Below, in pieces: positions 18,319-29,380 of a stretch of DNA of 64,000 nt; position 1 is the stretch's first letter; every line of letters starts with the position of its first letter. The stretch is from Rhodocyclales bacterium. GTDB taxonomy: Bacteria; Pseudomonadota; Gammaproteobacteria; Burkholderiales; Rhodocyclaceae. The translations under genes and the position numbers were made by a program. The notes under the pieces are model-generated. The model did no database searches. It was not told the DNA's origin and saw only the letters and a program-made list of their open reading frames with translations. Location: assembly GCA_026399475.1 (NCBI GenBank), contig JAPLQY010000077.1:1-64000 (forward strand), in the 5' to 3' direction.

Positions 18319-19383
18319 ATGAATTCCCCCAAGACTCCAAGTGTTCCGGTTCGGCTCACTTCCTTCAGTCACGGCGGCGGCTGCGGCTGCAAGGTGGCGC
18401 CCGGCCTGCTTTCCGAAATCCTGCGTGGCGTACGCAATTTTCCGGTGCCAAAGGAACTCATGGTCGGCATCGAAACTGCCGACGACGCGGCGGTGTATCG
18501 GCTCAACGACGAGCAGGCCCTGATCGCCACCACCGATTTCTTCATGCCCATCGTCGATGATCCCTACGACTTCGGCCGCATTGCCGCCACCAATGCGATC
18601 AGCGACGTGTACGCGATGGGCGGTACGCCGATCATGGCGCTGGCTCTGGTCGGCATGCCGATCGACAAACTGCCGCTCGAGGTCATCGGCAAGATACTGG
18701 AGGGTGGCGAAAGCGTCTGCGCCACTGCAGGTATTCCGATTGCCGGCGGGCACACCATTGATTCCGTCGAGCCGATCTATGGACTGGTGGTGATGGGTCT
18801 GGTGCATCCCAACCGGGTAAAAACAAATGCCGGCGCGCGGCCTGGTGACGTACTTATCCTCGGCAAGCCACTGGGCGTCGGCGTGCTATCCGCGGCGCTG
18901 AAGAAGGGCGCTCTGGATGCCATCGGCTACGAAACGATGATCGCCAGCACGACCCAGCTCAATACGCCGGGCAGGCGTCTTGCCCATCTGGACACGGTGC
19001 ACGCCCTGACCGATGTTACCGGCTTTGGCCTGTTGGGCCATCTGCTGGAGGTGTGCCGCGGGGCGAAATTGTCGGCGGTGCTCGATATGTCACGGATCCC
19101 CATGCTGGCCGAGGTGGAGCGGCTGGCGACGGCGGGTTACATCACCGGAGCTTCAGCGCGCAACTGGATGGCCTACGGCGAGGCTGTGGCGCTGGATGCC
19201 GCGATTACGCCGATGCAGCGCGCCCTGCTGACGGATCCGCAGACCAGCGGCGGCCTGTTGGTGGCCTGCGATCCCGCGTCTGTGGATGAGGTGCTGGAGC
19301 TGTTTCGTGCAGAAGGCTTCGCCGCGGCAGCCGTGATCGGGCGCCTGGAGTCAGGGCCGGTTCAGGTAAACGTGGGCGTCTGA
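18319..19383 (+). CDS. selD: Selenide, water dikinase (SelD)
   Basis: The 354-residue enzyme makes selenophosphate from selenide and ATP for selenocysteine or selenouridine synthesis. The N-terminal GGGCGCK motif supplies the catalytic C22 and K25; this is the cysteine form, not selenocysteine. ATP-binding aspartates and the DVTGFGLLGHL motif are present. GAGG lies upstream of the ATG. No other selenium gene is adjacent, so where the selenophosphate is used cannot be told from this window. Confidence 0.96.
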   Translation: MNSPKTPSVPVRLTSFSHGGGCGCKVAPGLLSEILRGVRNFPVPKELMVGIETADDAAVYRLNDEQALIATTDFFMPIVDDPYDFGRIAATNAISDVYAMGGTPIMALALVGMPIDKLPLEVIGKILEGGESVCATAGIPIAGGHTIDSVEPIYGLVVMGLVHPNRVKTNAGARPGDVLILGKPLGVGVLSAALKKGALDAIGYETMIASTTQLNTPGRRLAHLDTVHALTDVTGFGLLGHLLEVCRGAKLSAVLDMSRIPMLAEVERLATAGYITGASARNWMAYGEAVALDAAITPMQRALLTDPQTSGGLLVACDPASVDEVLELFRAEGFAAAAVIGRLESGPVQVNVGV

Positions 19384-19389
19384 CTTTTG

Positions 19390-19407
19390 TTCGGCCCGCG
19401 GGCCGAA
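19390..19407. terminator. Palindrome between convergent selD and methylase genes
   Basis: A perfect 18-bp palindrome, TTCGGCCCGCGGGCCGAA, lies just after the selD stop. It can form a strong hairpin but lacks a T-run, so terminator function is only likely. Confidence 0.45.
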
Positions 19408-19438
19408 GAACCGCAGGGCCTCCACTCGGGGCGAGATG

Positions 19439-20149
19439 TCATTCGGCCAGCATTAGAAACACGGTGGGACGCTTGTCCAGTTCCGGCGGCGCGGCTGCTT
19501 TCCAGGCTGCCATGCGGTGTGTGTTTATCTGCTCACTGTCCAAGCTCAGGTCAGTCGCCAGGCACAATCGCGTTTTCGGTCGGCAGGCAAGTAGCAGCGC
19601 GTTGAACAGCGCTTGGTTCCGGTAGGGGGTTTCTATGAATAGTTGGGTTTGCCGAAGGCGGGCGGATTCGCTTTCCAGTTCCACGATTCGGCGGCTGCGT
19701 TCGGGCTCGCGTGCCGGCAGGTAGCCGTGAAAGGCGAAACGCTGGCCGTCCAGACCGGAGGCCATCAGCGCCAGCAGCAGCGAGGACGGGCCTGTCAGGG
19801 GCTTGACGATGAGACCCGATTCATGAGCCCGGCGCACCAGCAGGGCCCCTGGATCAGCCACCGCCGGGCAGCCGGCCTCGGACATCAGGCCCAAGTCATG
19901 GCCTGCGCGCAAGGGCGCGAGCAGGCGCTCGATGTCAGCGGCGGATGGCTTTTCGGGCAACTGCTCGATGGCCAGTTCGCGCAAGGGCAGGGGATGACCG
20001 ATGCGCTTAAGTTCGGCGCGCGCCGCCTTGGCGTTTTCGACGGCAAAATGGGTCAGCCGACAGGCCGCTTCACGCGTGGCCGCGGGCAAATAGTTTTGCC
20101 AGGGCGTGTCGCCGAGGGCGACAGGCAACAGCCAGAGTGTGCCGGACAT
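19439..20149 (-). CDS. RsmI-like SAM-dependent methyltransferase (tetrapyrrole methylase fold)
   Basis: The 236-residue protein has the tetrapyrrole-methylase fold, with LMSEAGCPAVADPGALLV as the family's conserved AG-PxxxDPG loop and LTGPSSLLLALMASGL matching the RsmI core. It is shorter than RsmI (about 285 aa) and lacks the usual C-terminal tail. It is probably the betaproteobacterial paralogue rather than the 16S rRNA C1402 ribose methylase itself. The substrate is unknown. It runs with the downstream-starting maf gene (24 bases apart). Confidence 0.8.
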   Translation of the reverse strand: MSGTLWLLPVALGDTPWQNYLPAATREAACRLTHFAVENAKAARAELKRIGHPLPLRELAIEQLPEKPSAADIERLLAPLRAGHDLGLMSEAGCPAVADPGALLVRRAHESGLIVKPLTGPSSLLLALMASGLDGQRFAFHGYLPAREPERSRRIVELESESARLRQTQLFIETPYRNQALFNALLLACRPKTRLCLATDLSLDSEQINTHRMAAWKAAAPPELDKRPTVFLMLAE

Positions 20150-20173
20150 GGAGGTGTCAGCGCAGGCGGGGGG

Positions 20174-20755
20174 TCATGGCAGATGTAGGCCTTCGGCGCG
20201 CAGCATGTCGCACAGGGCAATCAGCGGCAGGCCCACCAGCGCGTTGGGATCATCGCCGCGCAGGTAGGTGAGAAGGGAAATGCCCAATCCTTCCGACTTG
20301 GCGCTGCCAGCGCAGTTGAGCGCGTCCTCCTTGTCCAGATAGGACTCGATTTCGGCATCGGTCAGGTCGCGAAAGCCCACATGAGTGTCAATGCAGCACA
20401 CCTGCGCCCGGTTGGTGGAGCTGTTGAGCAGGCACAGGCCGGTGTGGAAGACCACTTCTTTTCCGCGCATCAGGCGCAACTGGTCGATGGCATTCTCGCG
20501 CCTTCCAGGTTTGCCGAAGCGCTGGTTGCCGTTGGCAGCCACCTGGTCCGAGCCGATAATCAGCGCGTCGGGGTAGCGTTGAAGCACGGCGCGGGCCTTG
20601 GCCTCGGCGAGGCGCTGGGCGGTGGCGGGGGGTGCTTCGTCCGGCAGCGCCGACTCGTCGGTTTCCGGCACCGCGATTTCAAACGGGATCTGCAGGCGAG
20701 CCAGAAGTTCGCGGCGGAAGGGCGAGGTTGAGGCAAGAACGAGCAGGCGAGCCAT
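20174..20755 (-). CDS. Maf/YceF-type nucleoside triphosphate pyrophosphatase
   Basis: The 193-residue house-cleaning pyrophosphatase has the Maf N-terminal motif [15 protein letters not shown] and the central IIGSDQVA with catalytic aspartate. The TGLCLLN region and its position beside yceD favour the YceF (7-methyl-GTP) branch over the dTTP/UTP branch. The start is ATG at 20755. It is divergent from yceD-rpmF, the arrangement expected in proteobacteria. Confidence 0.88.
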   Translation of the reverse strand: MARLLVLASTSPFRRELLARLQIPFEIAVPETDESALPDEAPPATAQRLAEAKARAVLQRYPDALIIGSDQVAANGNQRFGKPGRRENAIDQLRLMRGKEVVFHTGLCLLNSSTNRAQVCCIDTHVGFRDLTDAEIESYLDKEDALNCAGSAKSEGLGISLLTYLRGDDPNALVGLPLIALCDMLRAEGLHLP

Positions 20756-20803
20756 GTTTGAGACTTGAAAAGGGAGGGCTGGGCATGATAACATCCACCG
20801 TTT

Positions 20804-21322
20804 GTGTCGCGCGAGCGCCAGTCCGTGTCTGATTCAACTGCTGGACCCGTCATAGATTGTCTTGAGTTTGCGCGCAATGGCGGTGTGCTGGATCGTAGCG
20901 TCGGCCTGAATGAATTGCCGCGATTGGCGGATCTGCTGACGACAACCGCAGGCTTCTTGTCGGTTCGGCTCGAGGCTTGGCGGGATGACGAAGGCAAGTC
21001 GTGGTTGCAGGTGGATATCGAGGGCGAGCCAGTGCTGTGTTGCCAGCGTTGTCTTGGCGGAGTGAAGTTCCCGCTGGATATAAGGAGCCGGCTGCAGTTG
21101 ATGGCGCCGGGGGAGGAGTGGCCGGACGAAGATCTTGCCGATGACGGTGCAGACGCCATAACAGCCGAAGAGGCGCTGGCGGTGCTGTCGCTGATTGAGG
21201 ATGAAGTGTTGCTGGCGCTGCCCATTGCGCCGCGACACGAGCAGTGCGAATCGCCGTTGGCGAAGGCAAGTGGACATGGATCATCGCCGTTTGCGGCGCT
21301 GGTCGCTTTGAAGAAGCAGTGA
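20804..21322 (+). CDS. yceD: YceD/DUF177 family protein
   Basis: The 172-residue protein belongs to the family encoded immediately before rpmF in most bacteria and implicated in 23S rRNA or ribosome metabolism. A conserved [14 protein letters not shown] segment and an acidic second half ([10 protein letters not shown]) are typical, with [13 protein letters not shown] near the end. The start may be GTG at 20804 or GTG at 20825; both are in frame. It is 16 bases upstream of rpmF and heads the L32/fatty-acid operon. Confidence 0.88.
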   Translation: MSRERQSVSDSTAGPVIDCLEFARNGGVLDRSVGLNELPRLADLLTTTAGFLSVRLEAWRDDEGKSWLQVDIEGEPVLCCQRCLGGVKFPLDIRSRLQLMAPGEEWPDEDLADDGADAITAEEALAVLSLIEDEVLLALPIAPRHEQCESPLAKASGHGSSPFAALVALKKQ

Positions 21323-21338
21323 AACAAGGAGTAGCGAA

Positions 21339-21518
21339 ATGGCTGTGCAACAGAACAAGAAGTCCCCGTCCAAGCGCGGCATGCATCGCGCGCATGATTT
21401 TCTGACCAACCCGCCGCTGGCCGTTGAGCCGACCACGGGCGAAGTTCACCTGCGCCACCATATCTCGCCGTCCGGCGTGTATCGCGGCAAGAAGGTCGTA
21501 AAGGCCAAGGGCGAATAA
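21339..21518 (+). CDS. rpmF: 50S ribosomal protein L32
   Basis: This 59-residue basic protein begins [20 protein letters not shown] and has [18 protein letters not shown] near the C terminus, a textbook bacterial L32 without zinc-binding cysteines. AAGGAG lies 9 bases upstream of the ATG. It links translation and membrane-lipid synthesis genes in one transcription unit, as in E. coli. Confidence 0.98.
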   Translation: MAVQQNKKSPSKRGMHRAHDFLTNPPLAVEPTTGEVHLRHHISPSGVYRGKKVVKAKGE

Positions 21519-21534
21519 TCCACTTTGTTGAAAC

Positions 21535-21568
21535 CGGCCGGATGCGTCCAGCGCGTCCGGCCGTTTTT
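21535..21568 (+). terminator. Intrinsic terminator between rpmF and plsX
   Basis: The 12-bp stem (CGGCCGGATGCG / CGCGTCCGGCCG, one wobble pair) with loop TCCAG is followed by TTTTT. It probably reduces read-through from highly expressed rpmF into the fatty-acid genes. Confidence 0.85.
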
Positions 21569-21598
21569 ACATAAAGAGCCCTGAAAGATCACTCGGCG

Positions 21599-22624
21599 AT
21601 GGCGATCACCCTCGCGGTGGATTGTATGGGCGGCGACCACGGTCCGTCGGTAACGCTGCCCGCTGTTTTTGAATTCCTGCGTCATGACACCGATTGCGCC
21701 GCCATCCTGGTCGGCCGCGAGGAAATCCTGCGCCCGCAGATGGAGCGCCTGAAAAATGAATTCGGCGTCCGGTTGTCGATTCGCCATGCCTCGGAAATGG
21801 TCGAGATGGACGAGGCCGTTGCCAGTGCGCTGCGCGGCAAGAAGGACTCCTCGATGCGCGTGGCCGTCGATCTGGTCAAGGAGGGCGTCGCCAACGCGGC
21901 GGTCTCGGCCGGCAACACCGGCGCCCTGATGGCGGTATCGCGATTTGTGCTGAAGACCCTGCCCGGCATCGACCGGCCGGCCATCTGTTCCGTCCTGCCG
22001 TCACAGCGCGGCAGCACCTATGTGCTGGACCTCGGCGCCAATGTCGATTGCAGCCCCGAGCACTTGTTGCAGTTCGGCATCATGGGCTCGCTGCTGGTGT
22101 CGGCGCTGGAACACAAGGAGCGGCCCACGGTCGGCCTGCTGAATATCGGCGAGGAAGAAATCAAGGGCAACGACGCGGTCAAGCGTGCAGCCGAACTGCT
22201 GCGGGCTACCGATCTGAATTTCATCGGCAACGTCGAAGGCAATGACATCTTCAAGGGCACGGCCGACGTGGTGGTGTGCGACGGATTTGTCGGCAATGTC
22301 ACGTTGAAGGCAACCGAAGGCCTGGCTCACATGATTGGTGGCGCGCTCAAGGAGGAGTTTTCGCGGAATGTTTTCACGAAACTCGCGGCGCTGGTGGCGA
22401 TGCCTGTCCTGAAATCCTTTCGCCAGCGCTTCGATCCACGGCGTTACAACGGCGCGAGTCTGCTCGGTCTGCGGGGCATCGTGGTCAAGAGCCACGGCTC
22501 GGCCGATCAACTGGCATTTCGATTTGCGCTGGAGAAGGCGGCCGAGGAAGCAAGGCAGCGCCTGCCGGAAGCCATTGCCGCGCGCATGGCCGCCGCCCTG
22601 CCGGCGCCTGCTATCTGCGATTGA
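21599..22624 (+). CDS. plsX: Phosphate acyltransferase PlsX
   Basis: The 341-residue enzyme converts acyl-ACP and phosphate to acyl-phosphate for phospholipid synthesis. The N-terminal [10 protein letters not shown] motif is diagnostic, and the NTGALMA and [13 protein letters not shown] segments are in place. It is cytosolic and peripherally membrane-bound in known members. It is followed after 13 bases by fabH. Confidence 0.97.
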   Translation: MAITLAVDCMGGDHGPSVTLPAVFEFLRHDTDCAAILVGREEILRPQMERLKNEFGVRLSIRHASEMVEMDEAVASALRGKKDSSMRVAVDLVKEGVANAAVSAGNTGALMAVSRFVLKTLPGIDRPAICSVLPSQRGSTYVLDLGANVDCSPEHLLQFGIMGSLLVSALEHKERPTVGLLNIGEEEIKGNDAVKRAAELLRATDLNFIGNVEGNDIFKGTADVVVCDGFVGNVTLKATEGLAHMIGGALKEEFSRNVFTKLAALVAMPVLKSFRQRFDPRRYNGASLLGLRGIVVKSHGSADQLAFRFALEKAAEEARQRLPEAIAARMAAALPAPAICD

Positions 22625-22637
22625 TGGAGGCCGAGGG

Positions 22638-23606
22638 ATGATCCATACACGAATCAGCGGCACCGGCAGTTACCTGCCCGGAGACCCGGTCAGCAACGCG
22701 AGCTTGATCGCCGCGCATGGTCTTGAATCATCCGATGAGTGGATTGTCGAGCGCACCGGCATTCGCAGCCGTCATCTGGCGGCGGCAGGCGTCAACTGCA
22801 GCGATCTGGCGCTGGAAGCCAGCCGCCGCGCGCTGCAGGCGGCCGGGCGCGTGCCCGGGGACGTCGATCTGATCATCGTTGCGACCTCGACCCCCGACTA
22901 CGTGTTTCCCAGTGCTGCGGCCCTGCTGCAAAGCAAGCTCGGGATCACCAACGGCGCGCCGGCATTCGACGTGCAGGCCGTCTGCAGCGGTTTCGTCTAC
23001 GCCATGACCATCGCGGAGAAATTCATTCGCTCGGGTTCGCACAAGTGTGCGCTGGTGGTTGGGGCCGAGGTGTTTTCGCGCATCCTCGACTGGAAGGATC
23101 GCGGCACCTGCGTGTTGTTCGGCGACGGTGCCGGTGCAGTGGTGATGGAGGCGTCGGACCAACCGGGCCTGCTGGCCAGTGCATTCCATGCCGACGGTAG
23201 TCATCACGGCATTCTTTCCGTGCCGGGCCAGTTGTGCGGCGGTGTGGCGACCGGCGACCCGTTCCTGCGCATGGATGGCCAGGCCGTGTTCAAGTTCGCC
23301 GTCAAGGTGCTGGCCGATGTCGCCAACGAAGTGCTGGACGCGGCAGGCATGACGGCGGCACAGGTGGACTGGCTGATTCCGCATCAGGCGAATGTGCGCA
23401 TCCTTCAGGCAACCGCCAAAAGACTCCATTTGCCGCCAGAAAAATGCATCGTTACCGTGGCACATCACGGCAATACTTCGGCCGCGTCGATTCCCCTGGC
23501 ACTTGACGAATCTGTTCGAGCCGGCCGCATCCGGCGCGGTCAGCATCTGCTGCTGGAGGGTGTCGGTGGCGGCTTCACCTGGGGCGCGACCCTGCTCAGG
23601 TTCTGA
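22638..23606 (+). CDS. fabH: 3-oxoacyl-ACP synthase III (FabH)
   Basis: The 322-residue enzyme condenses acetyl-CoA with malonyl-ACP to start fatty acid synthesis. The Cys-His-Asn triad is seen in [19 protein letters not shown] and HHGNTSAAS. The ATG at 22638 is preceded by GAGG. It lies between plsX and fabD in the standard gene order. Confidence 0.97.
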   Translation: MIHTRISGTGSYLPGDPVSNASLIAAHGLESSDEWIVERTGIRSRHLAAAGVNCSDLALEASRRALQAAGRVPGDVDLIIVATSTPDYVFPSAAALLQSKLGITNGAPAFDVQAVCSGFVYAMTIAEKFIRSGSHKCALVVGAEVFSRILDWKDRGTCVLFGDGAGAVVMEASDQPGLLASAFHADGSHHGILSVPGQLCGGVATGDPFLRMDGQAVFKFAVKVLADVANEVLDAAGMTAAQVDWLIPHQANVRILQATAKRLHLPPEKCIVTVAHHGNTSAASIPLALDESVRAGRIRRGQHLLLEGVGGGFTWGATLLRF

Positions 23607-23622
23607 ACTCGAGAAGATCAAC

Positions 23623-24567
<945 letters not shown>

Positions 24568-24568
24568 T

Positions 24569-25315
24569 ATGGCAGATTTGAAGGGACAGATTGCACTGGT
24601 GACGGGTGCTTCGCGCGGTCTGGGCCGCGCCATCGCACTGGAACTTGGGGCACAGGGAGCAACGGTGATCGGTACCGCGACCTCGGACGCAGGCGCCGCG
24701 GAGATTCAGCAGGCACTGGACACGGCGGGCGTCACCGGTTGGGGTGCGACGGTCAATGTGACCGAGGCCGCAGCCTGTGATGCCCTGATCGGCGAGATCG
24801 AAAAGAAATTCGGTCCGGTTTCGATCCTGGTGAACAACGCCGGCATCACCCGCGACAATCTCGCCATGCGCATGAAGGACGACGAATGGGATCTTGTCAT
24901 CGAGACCAACCTCAAGGCCGTGTTTCGCTTGTCCAAACTGGTCATGCGCGGCATGATGAAGGCGCGATTCGGGCGCATCATCAACATCACGTCGGTCGTC
25001 GGTGAGGCAGGTAACCCGGGCCAGGCCAACTACGCAGCCGCCAAGGCGGGCGTCGCCGGCATGAGCCGGGCACTGGCGCAGGAGTTGGGCAGCCGCAATA
25101 TTACGGTCAATTGCGTTGCGCCGGGTTTCATTGATACCGACATGACCCGGGCACTGCCCGACGCGCAACGTGATGCCCTGCTGGGCAGGATTCCGCTGGG
25201 TCGTCTGGGGCAGCCCGATGAGATCGCGGCGACCGTGGCATTTCTGGCGTCGAAGCGAGCCGGTTACATCACGGGTACCACGCTGAATGTCAATGGCGGC
25301 ATGTATATGGCTTGA
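24569..25315 (+). CDS. fabG: 3-oxoacyl-ACP reductase (FabG)
   Basis: This 248-residue short-chain dehydrogenase reduces beta-ketoacyl-ACP with NADPH. It has the cofactor motif TGASRGLGRAIA, the structural NNAGITRDN and the catalytic Ser/Tyr/Lys in NITSVVGEAG and YAAAKAG. It ends in GGMYMA, as in typical FabG. It sits in fab order directly after fabD. Confidence 0.97.
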   Translation: MADLKGQIALVTGASRGLGRAIALELGAQGATVIGTATSDAGAAEIQQALDTAGVTGWGATVNVTEAAACDALIGEIEKKFGPVSILVNNAGITRDNLAMRMKDDEWDLVIETNLKAVFRLSKLVMRGMMKARFGRIINITSVVGEAGNPGQANYAAAKAGVAGMSRALAQELGSRNITVNCVAPGFIDTDMTRALPDAQRDALLGRIPLGRLGQPDEIAATVAFLASKRAGYITGTTLNVNGGMYMA

Positions 25316-25404
25316 CCGGATGTCAAACCCGCGAGGGTGCCCGGCGTTTTTGCTAAAATAGGCAGGTTTTTACCACCCGAACAATTCAGGGAAGGAGTTT
25401 CAAG

Positions 25405-25644
25405 ATGGAGAACATCGAACAACGCGTCAGGAAGATCGTCGCCGAGCAACTGGGCGTCAATGAAGCTGACATCAAGAATGAATCCAACTTCGTGGACGAT
25501 CTCGGTGCCGATTCGCTCGACACCGTGGAACTGGTAATGGCGCTGGAGGAGGAGTTCGAGTGCGAGATTCCTGACGAAGACGCGGAGAAGATCACCACCG
25601 TGCAGCAGGCGATTGACTACGTCAACGCCAATATCACGAAGTAG
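25405..25644 (+). CDS. acpP: Acyl carrier protein
   Basis: This 79-residue acidic four-helix protein carries growing fatty acyl chains on phosphopantetheine attached to S37 in [12 protein letters not shown]. The ATG is preceded by AAGGAG. The 89-base gap from fabG contains TAAAAT (25354-25359) and may hold its own promoter, as expected for an abundant protein. AcpS, encoded at 59060-59437 in this window, would activate it. Confidence 0.98.
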   Translation: MENIEQRVRKIVAEQLGVNEADIKNESNFVDDLGADSLDTVELVMALEEEFECEIPDEDAEKITTVQQAIDYVNANITK

Positions 25645-25677
25645 TCCTTACCACCCTTTCAACGTTCGGAGTTCATC

Positions 25678-26913
25678 GTGTCGCGACGCCGTGTGGTCGT
25701 CACCGGTTTGGGCCTTGTCTCGCCGGTTGGCAATAGCGTTCCAGAAGCCTGGGACAACCTGATTGCCGGCAGGAGCGGTATCGGTCCGATCACCCGTTTC
25801 GATGCATCGGCTTTTTCGGCGCGCATCGCGGGTGAGGTGAAGAACTTCGATGTCGCCGCCTATCTGTCGGCCAAGGAAGCGCGTCGGATGGATACCTTCA
25901 TCCATTTCGGCATGGCGGCCGGTATTCAGGCGTTTCGCGATTCCGGACTTGAGGTGAGCGCGGAGAACGCCGATCGCATCGGGGTCAATATCGGCTCGGG
26001 CATCGGCGGCCTGCCGATGATCGAGGAAACGCACAACGACTTCCTGGCCGGTGGGCCGCGCAAGATTTCGCCGTTCTTCATTCCCGGCACCATCATCAAC
26101 ATGATCTCGGGCAACCTTTCGATCATGCTGGGTTTGAAGGGGCCGAACATTGCCGTGGTTACGGCCTGCACTACCGGCTTGCATGCCATCGGAATCAGTG
26201 CGCGCATGATCGAATATGGCGATGCCGACGTGATGGTGTGCGGTGGCTCTGAAGCGACGACCACGCCGCTGGCGGTCGGCGGCTTCGCCTCGGCCAAGGC
26301 CTTGTCGACACGCAACGATGATCCGGCGACGGCGAGCCGGCCGTGGGACAAGGATCGCGACGGCTTCGTCCTCGGCGAAGGTTCCGGCGTGATGGTGCTG
26401 GAAGAATACGAGCATGCCAGGGCGCGCGGCGCGAAGATCTACGCCGAACTGGCAGGCTTCGGCATGAGCGGTGATGCCTTCCACATGACTGCACCGGACA
26501 CCGATGGTCCGCGGCGCAGCATGGTGAACGCGCTGAAGAATGCCGGCGTCAATCCCGATGAAGTGCAGTATGTCAATGCTCACGGCACCTCGACGCCGCT
26601 GGGCGACAAGAACGAGACCGAGGCCATCAAGCTGGCTTTCGGTGTCGAGACGGCGAAGAAATTGGTGGTGAATTCGACCAAATCGATGACCGGTCATCTG
26701 CTGGGCGGCGCGGGTGGTCTTGAGTCCGTGGTCACGGTACTCGCCGTGCATCACCAGATTTCGCCGCCGACCATCAACATCTTCAACCAGGATCCGGAAT
26801 GCGATCTGGATTACTGCGCCAATACGGCGCGGCCGATGAAAATCGATGTGGCGCTGAAGAACAATTTCGGCTTTGGCGGCACCAACGGGTCATTGGTCTT
26901 CCGTCGCATATAG
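25678..26913 (+). CDS. fabF: 3-oxoacyl-ACP synthase II (FabF)
   Basis: This 411-residue elongating condensing enzyme has Cys in [13 protein letters not shown], and His residues in [11 protein letters not shown] and [14 protein letters not shown]. The start is GTG at 25678, with GGAG 6 bases upstream. It is the last gene of the fab run and is followed by a palindrome-rich spacer. Confidence 0.97.
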   Translation: MSRRRVVVTGLGLVSPVGNSVPEAWDNLIAGRSGIGPITRFDASAFSARIAGEVKNFDVAAYLSAKEARRMDTFIHFGMAAGIQAFRDSGLEVSAENADRIGVNIGSGIGGLPMIEETHNDFLAGGPRKISPFFIPGTIINMISGNLSIMLGLKGPNIAVVTACTTGLHAIGISARMIEYGDADVMVCGGSEATTTPLAVGGFASAKALSTRNDDPATASRPWDKDRDGFVLGEGSGVMVLEEYEHARARGAKIYAELAGFGMSGDAFHMTAPDTDGPRRSMVNALKNAGVNPDEVQYVNAHGTSTPLGDKNETEAIKLAFGVETAKKLVVNSTKSMTGHLLGGAGGLESVVTVLAVHHQISPPTINIFNQDPECDLDYCANTARPMKIDVALKNNFGFGGTNGSLVFRRI

Positions 26914-26929
26914 CGTGAAATGGCTCGTT

Positions 26930-27095
26930 CGGAGCGACGGGTGATAGTCGAGCGAAGCGAGCTGACCAGAAGCCTCCCCGTGAGGGGGCGAGGCGGGGTT
27001 TCGCACCGCATGCGGTGCGCCGCCGTAGCCGGCTGGCTGTGCAAAGCCAGCCGTGGGCCGCGAAGCGGATGGGAGGGGCGGGCCCTAATTCGCCT
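26930..27095. repeat. Palindrome-rich intergenic repeat after fabF
   Basis: Several short palindromes lie in series. They include a perfect 18-bp one (CGCACCGCATGCGGTGCG, 27002-27019) and a stem-loop GGCTGGCT/AGCCAGCC (27031-27038 and 27045-27052). The layout is like that of REP or BIME clusters. It may also stop transcription from fabF. No protein is supported here. Confidence 0.55.
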
Positions 27096-27156
27096 TTCGC
27101 GTGTTTCATCGTCGGTGGGTGGCTCTTGCTGCCATGAGCGTTAAGCGAGCGGGGCG

Positions 27157-27579
27157 ATGAAACAGATCGCCCCTTTGTCGGTTTCCATCAAGCCGTCGCG
27201 TTGTCTGCTGCTGATCCAGTTGGCGGCTCATGTCGTGGCTGTTGGCGCGGTGCTGGCGGCTACCCTCCCGTCATGGCTGGCGGCGGTCCTCCTGCTATCG
27301 ATCGGGGCTTCAGTGGCGCGTGTGCGCCGGAAGCCGCAGGTCGCACGCCTGGTGCTGCGAGGCGACGGGCGACTTGAGGCAGTCAGCCCTGACGGAATGG
27401 CGAGTGATGCTCTTGTGCATCCGCACACCCTGGTCCTGTCATTTCTGGTTGTGCTGCTGTATCGGCAGCAGGGTGGTTTGCGATTCCTGACCCTGCTTGG
27501 GGACAGCCTTGCGCAGGAAGATTTTCGCCAGTTGCGGCTCTGGCTGCGCTGGCGGTCGACTGCCGCCAATCCTGCCTGA
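27157..27579 (+). CDS. YgfX-like small membrane protein
   Basis: This 140-residue protein has two closely spaced hydrophobic segments (about 18-50), a soluble beta-rich middle and a C-terminal FRQLRLWLRWR. It resembles the YgfX/CptA family seen next to succinate-dehydrogenase assembly or nadB genes, which in E. coli antagonises cell-division and cytoskeletal proteins and partners SdhE. No SdhE gene is adjacent here. The family assignment rests on topology, context and the C-terminal pattern, so it is moderate. Confidence 0.6.
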   Translation: MKQIAPLSVSIKPSRCLLLIQLAAHVVAVGAVLAATLPSWLAAVLLLSIGASVARVRRKPQVARLVLRGDGRLEAVSPDGMASDALVHPHTLVLSFLVVLLYRQQGGLRFLTLLGDSLAQEDFRQLRLWLRWRSTAANPA

Positions 27580-27599
27580 TTCGGTCCTATTCGGCCGGC

Positions 27600-29192
27600 T
27601 CAGATTTCGGGCGGGTGCAGCACGGTTTCCAGTGCGCGCGGCAGGGTTTCGGGGTAGTCGCTGCTGAAGTGCAGGCCGCGGCTTTCATGACGGCGCTGTG
27701 CGCTTTTCACGATCAGATGCGCGGTCAATACCAGATTTCGCAGTTCGATGAGGTCGTTGCCAACCCGGTAGTTCGCGTAGTACTCGTCGATTTCCTTTTG
27801 CAGCAGGCGGATGCGATGCAGGGCGCGCTCCAGGCGCTTGTTGGTGCGCACGATGCCGACGTAATCCCACATGAAGCGGCGCAACTCGGCCCAGTTGTGC
27901 GAAATGACGATTTCCTCGTCGGCGTCGCGCACGCGGCTCTCGTCCCACTGGGGCAGGTGGGGCAGGGGTTCCACCGGCGCCGCAAGAATGTCCTGTGCCG
28001 CCGAGGCGGAAAAGACCACGCATTCGAGCAAGGAATTCGAGGCCAGGCGATTGGCCCCGTGCAGGCCCGTGAAGGTGGTTTCGCCAACGGCATAGAGCCC
28101 GGTCAGGTCGGTACGCGCCGCCAGATCGGTGACCACGCCGCCGCAGGCGTAGTGCGCTGCCGGCACTACCGGAATGGGCTCCCGCGTGATGTCGATTCCC
28201 AATTGCAGGCAGCGGGCGAGGATGGTCGGAAAGTGTTCGTTGAGAAAGTCGGCCGACTTGTGCGTCATGTCGAGGAACACGCAGTCCAGGCCGTGACGCT
28301 TCATTTCGAAGTCGATCGCACGGGCGACGATGTCGCGCGGTGCCAGTTCGGCACGGCTGTCGTGGTGGGGCATGAAACGCGTGCCGTCGGGCAGGCGCAG
28401 CAGGCCGCCCTCGCCGCGCAGCGCCTCGGAAATCAGGAAGGATTTGGCGTGCGGGTGGTAGAGGCAAGTCGGATGGAACTGGATGAACTCCATGTTCGCC
28501 ACCCGGCAACCGGCGCGCCAGGCCATGGCCATGCCGTCGCCGGTCGCCGTGTCGGGATTCGTGGTGTAGAGATAGACCTTGCCGGCTCCGCCCGTGGCCA
28601 GCGCCGTATGGCTGGCGCCCAGAGTCAGCACGCGATCGCGGGCTATGTCCAGCACGTAGGCGCCTAGGCAGCGATTGCGGGGCAGGCCGAGTTTGGCCGC
28701 CGTAATCAGATCCACCGCAATATGGCGTTCAAGAACCGTGATGTTGGGATGGTTCTTCACCTGTTCGGTCAGGGTCTGCTGTACTGCGGTACCCGTTGCA
28801 TCGGCGGCATGGATGATGCGGCGCTGGCCGTGGCCACCTTCGCGGGTCAGATGAAAGCCCAGGGGTGAGTCGTCCGCGGTGAACGGGACTCCGCGCGCAA
28901 TGAGCCATTCGATGGCCTCGCGGCCATGTTCGACAACAAAGCGGGTAGCGGTCGGATCGCACAGGCCCGCGCCCGCCGTGAATGTGTCGTTAACGTGTGC
29001 CTCGATGCTATCGGCCGGGTCCAGCACCGCGGCGATGCCGCCCTGCGCCCAGGCAGAGGCGGAGTCGGCCAGCGTTTTCTTGGTGACCAGCGCTACCCGG
29101 CGGCTGTCCGCGAGCCGCAATGCCAGCGACTGACCCGCCAGGCCGCTGCCAATGACGAGGACGTCGAACTGCTGAATGGCGGCCGGATTCAT
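27600..29192 (-). CDS. nadB: L-aspartate oxidase (NadB)
   Basis: The 530-residue FAD enzyme oxidises L-aspartate to iminoaspartate, the first step of NAD synthesis. It has the N-terminal [18 protein letters not shown], active-site motifs [15 protein letters not shown] and [11 protein letters not shown], and the FAD motif [20 protein letters not shown]. It is convergent with the YgfX-like gene and divergent from rpoE. NadA and NadC are not in the window. Confidence 0.96.
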   Translation of the reverse strand: MNPAAIQQFDVLVIGSGLAGQSLALRLADSRRVALVTKKTLADSASAWAQGGIAAVLDPADSIEAHVNDTFTAGAGLCDPTATRFVVEHGREAIEWLIARGVPFTADDSPLGFHLTREGGHGQRRIIHAADATGTAVQQTLTEQVKNHPNITVLERHIAVDLITAAKLGLPRNRCLGAYVLDIARDRVLTLGASHTALATGGAGKVYLYTTNPDTATGDGMAMAWRAGCRVANMEFIQFHPTCLYHPHAKSFLISEALRGEGGLLRLPDGTRFMPHHDSRAELAPRDIVARAIDFEMKRHGLDCVFLDMTHKSADFLNEHFPTILARCLQLGIDITREPIPVVPAAHYACGGVVTDLAARTDLTGLYAVGETTFTGLHGANRLASNSLLECVVFSASAAQDILAAPVEPLPHLPQWDESRVRDADEEIVISHNWAELRRFMWDYVGIVRTNKRLERALHRIRLLQKEIDEYYANYRVGNDLIELRNLVLTAHLIVKSAQRRHESRGLHFSSDYPETLPRALETVLHPPEI

Positions 29193-29222
29193 GGGGCGGG
29201 ACTATATCACTGGTCGGAGCGT

Positions 29223-29250
29223 GGAACTATTTGGACAGGGTTCGGTCAGT
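29223..29250 (+). promoter_or_regulatory. Candidate sigma-E-type autoregulatory promoter of rpoE
   Basis: GGAACTA (29223-29229), a 16-base gap and TCAGT (29246-29250) resemble the GGAACTT / TCTGA pattern recognised by RpoE. A second start with TATACT at 29313-29318 is possible. Both lie upstream of the rpoE ATG. Confidence 0.45.
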
Positions 29251-29380
29251 GTCCGCAACGGTTGGGCATTATGTCGGCCGGAACAGTGAGGAGTGTGGGC
29301 TGAGTGGCTTGTTATACTCGCTTGCGGTCAAATCTAGAGCCGCACATATTTTCATCTGGCGAGAACAAACAGCAAAGTCC

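Noticed and set aside
18319-18420. Selenocysteine in SelD
   Set aside because: The catalytic position is encoded as cysteine (TGC); no in-frame TGA is present.
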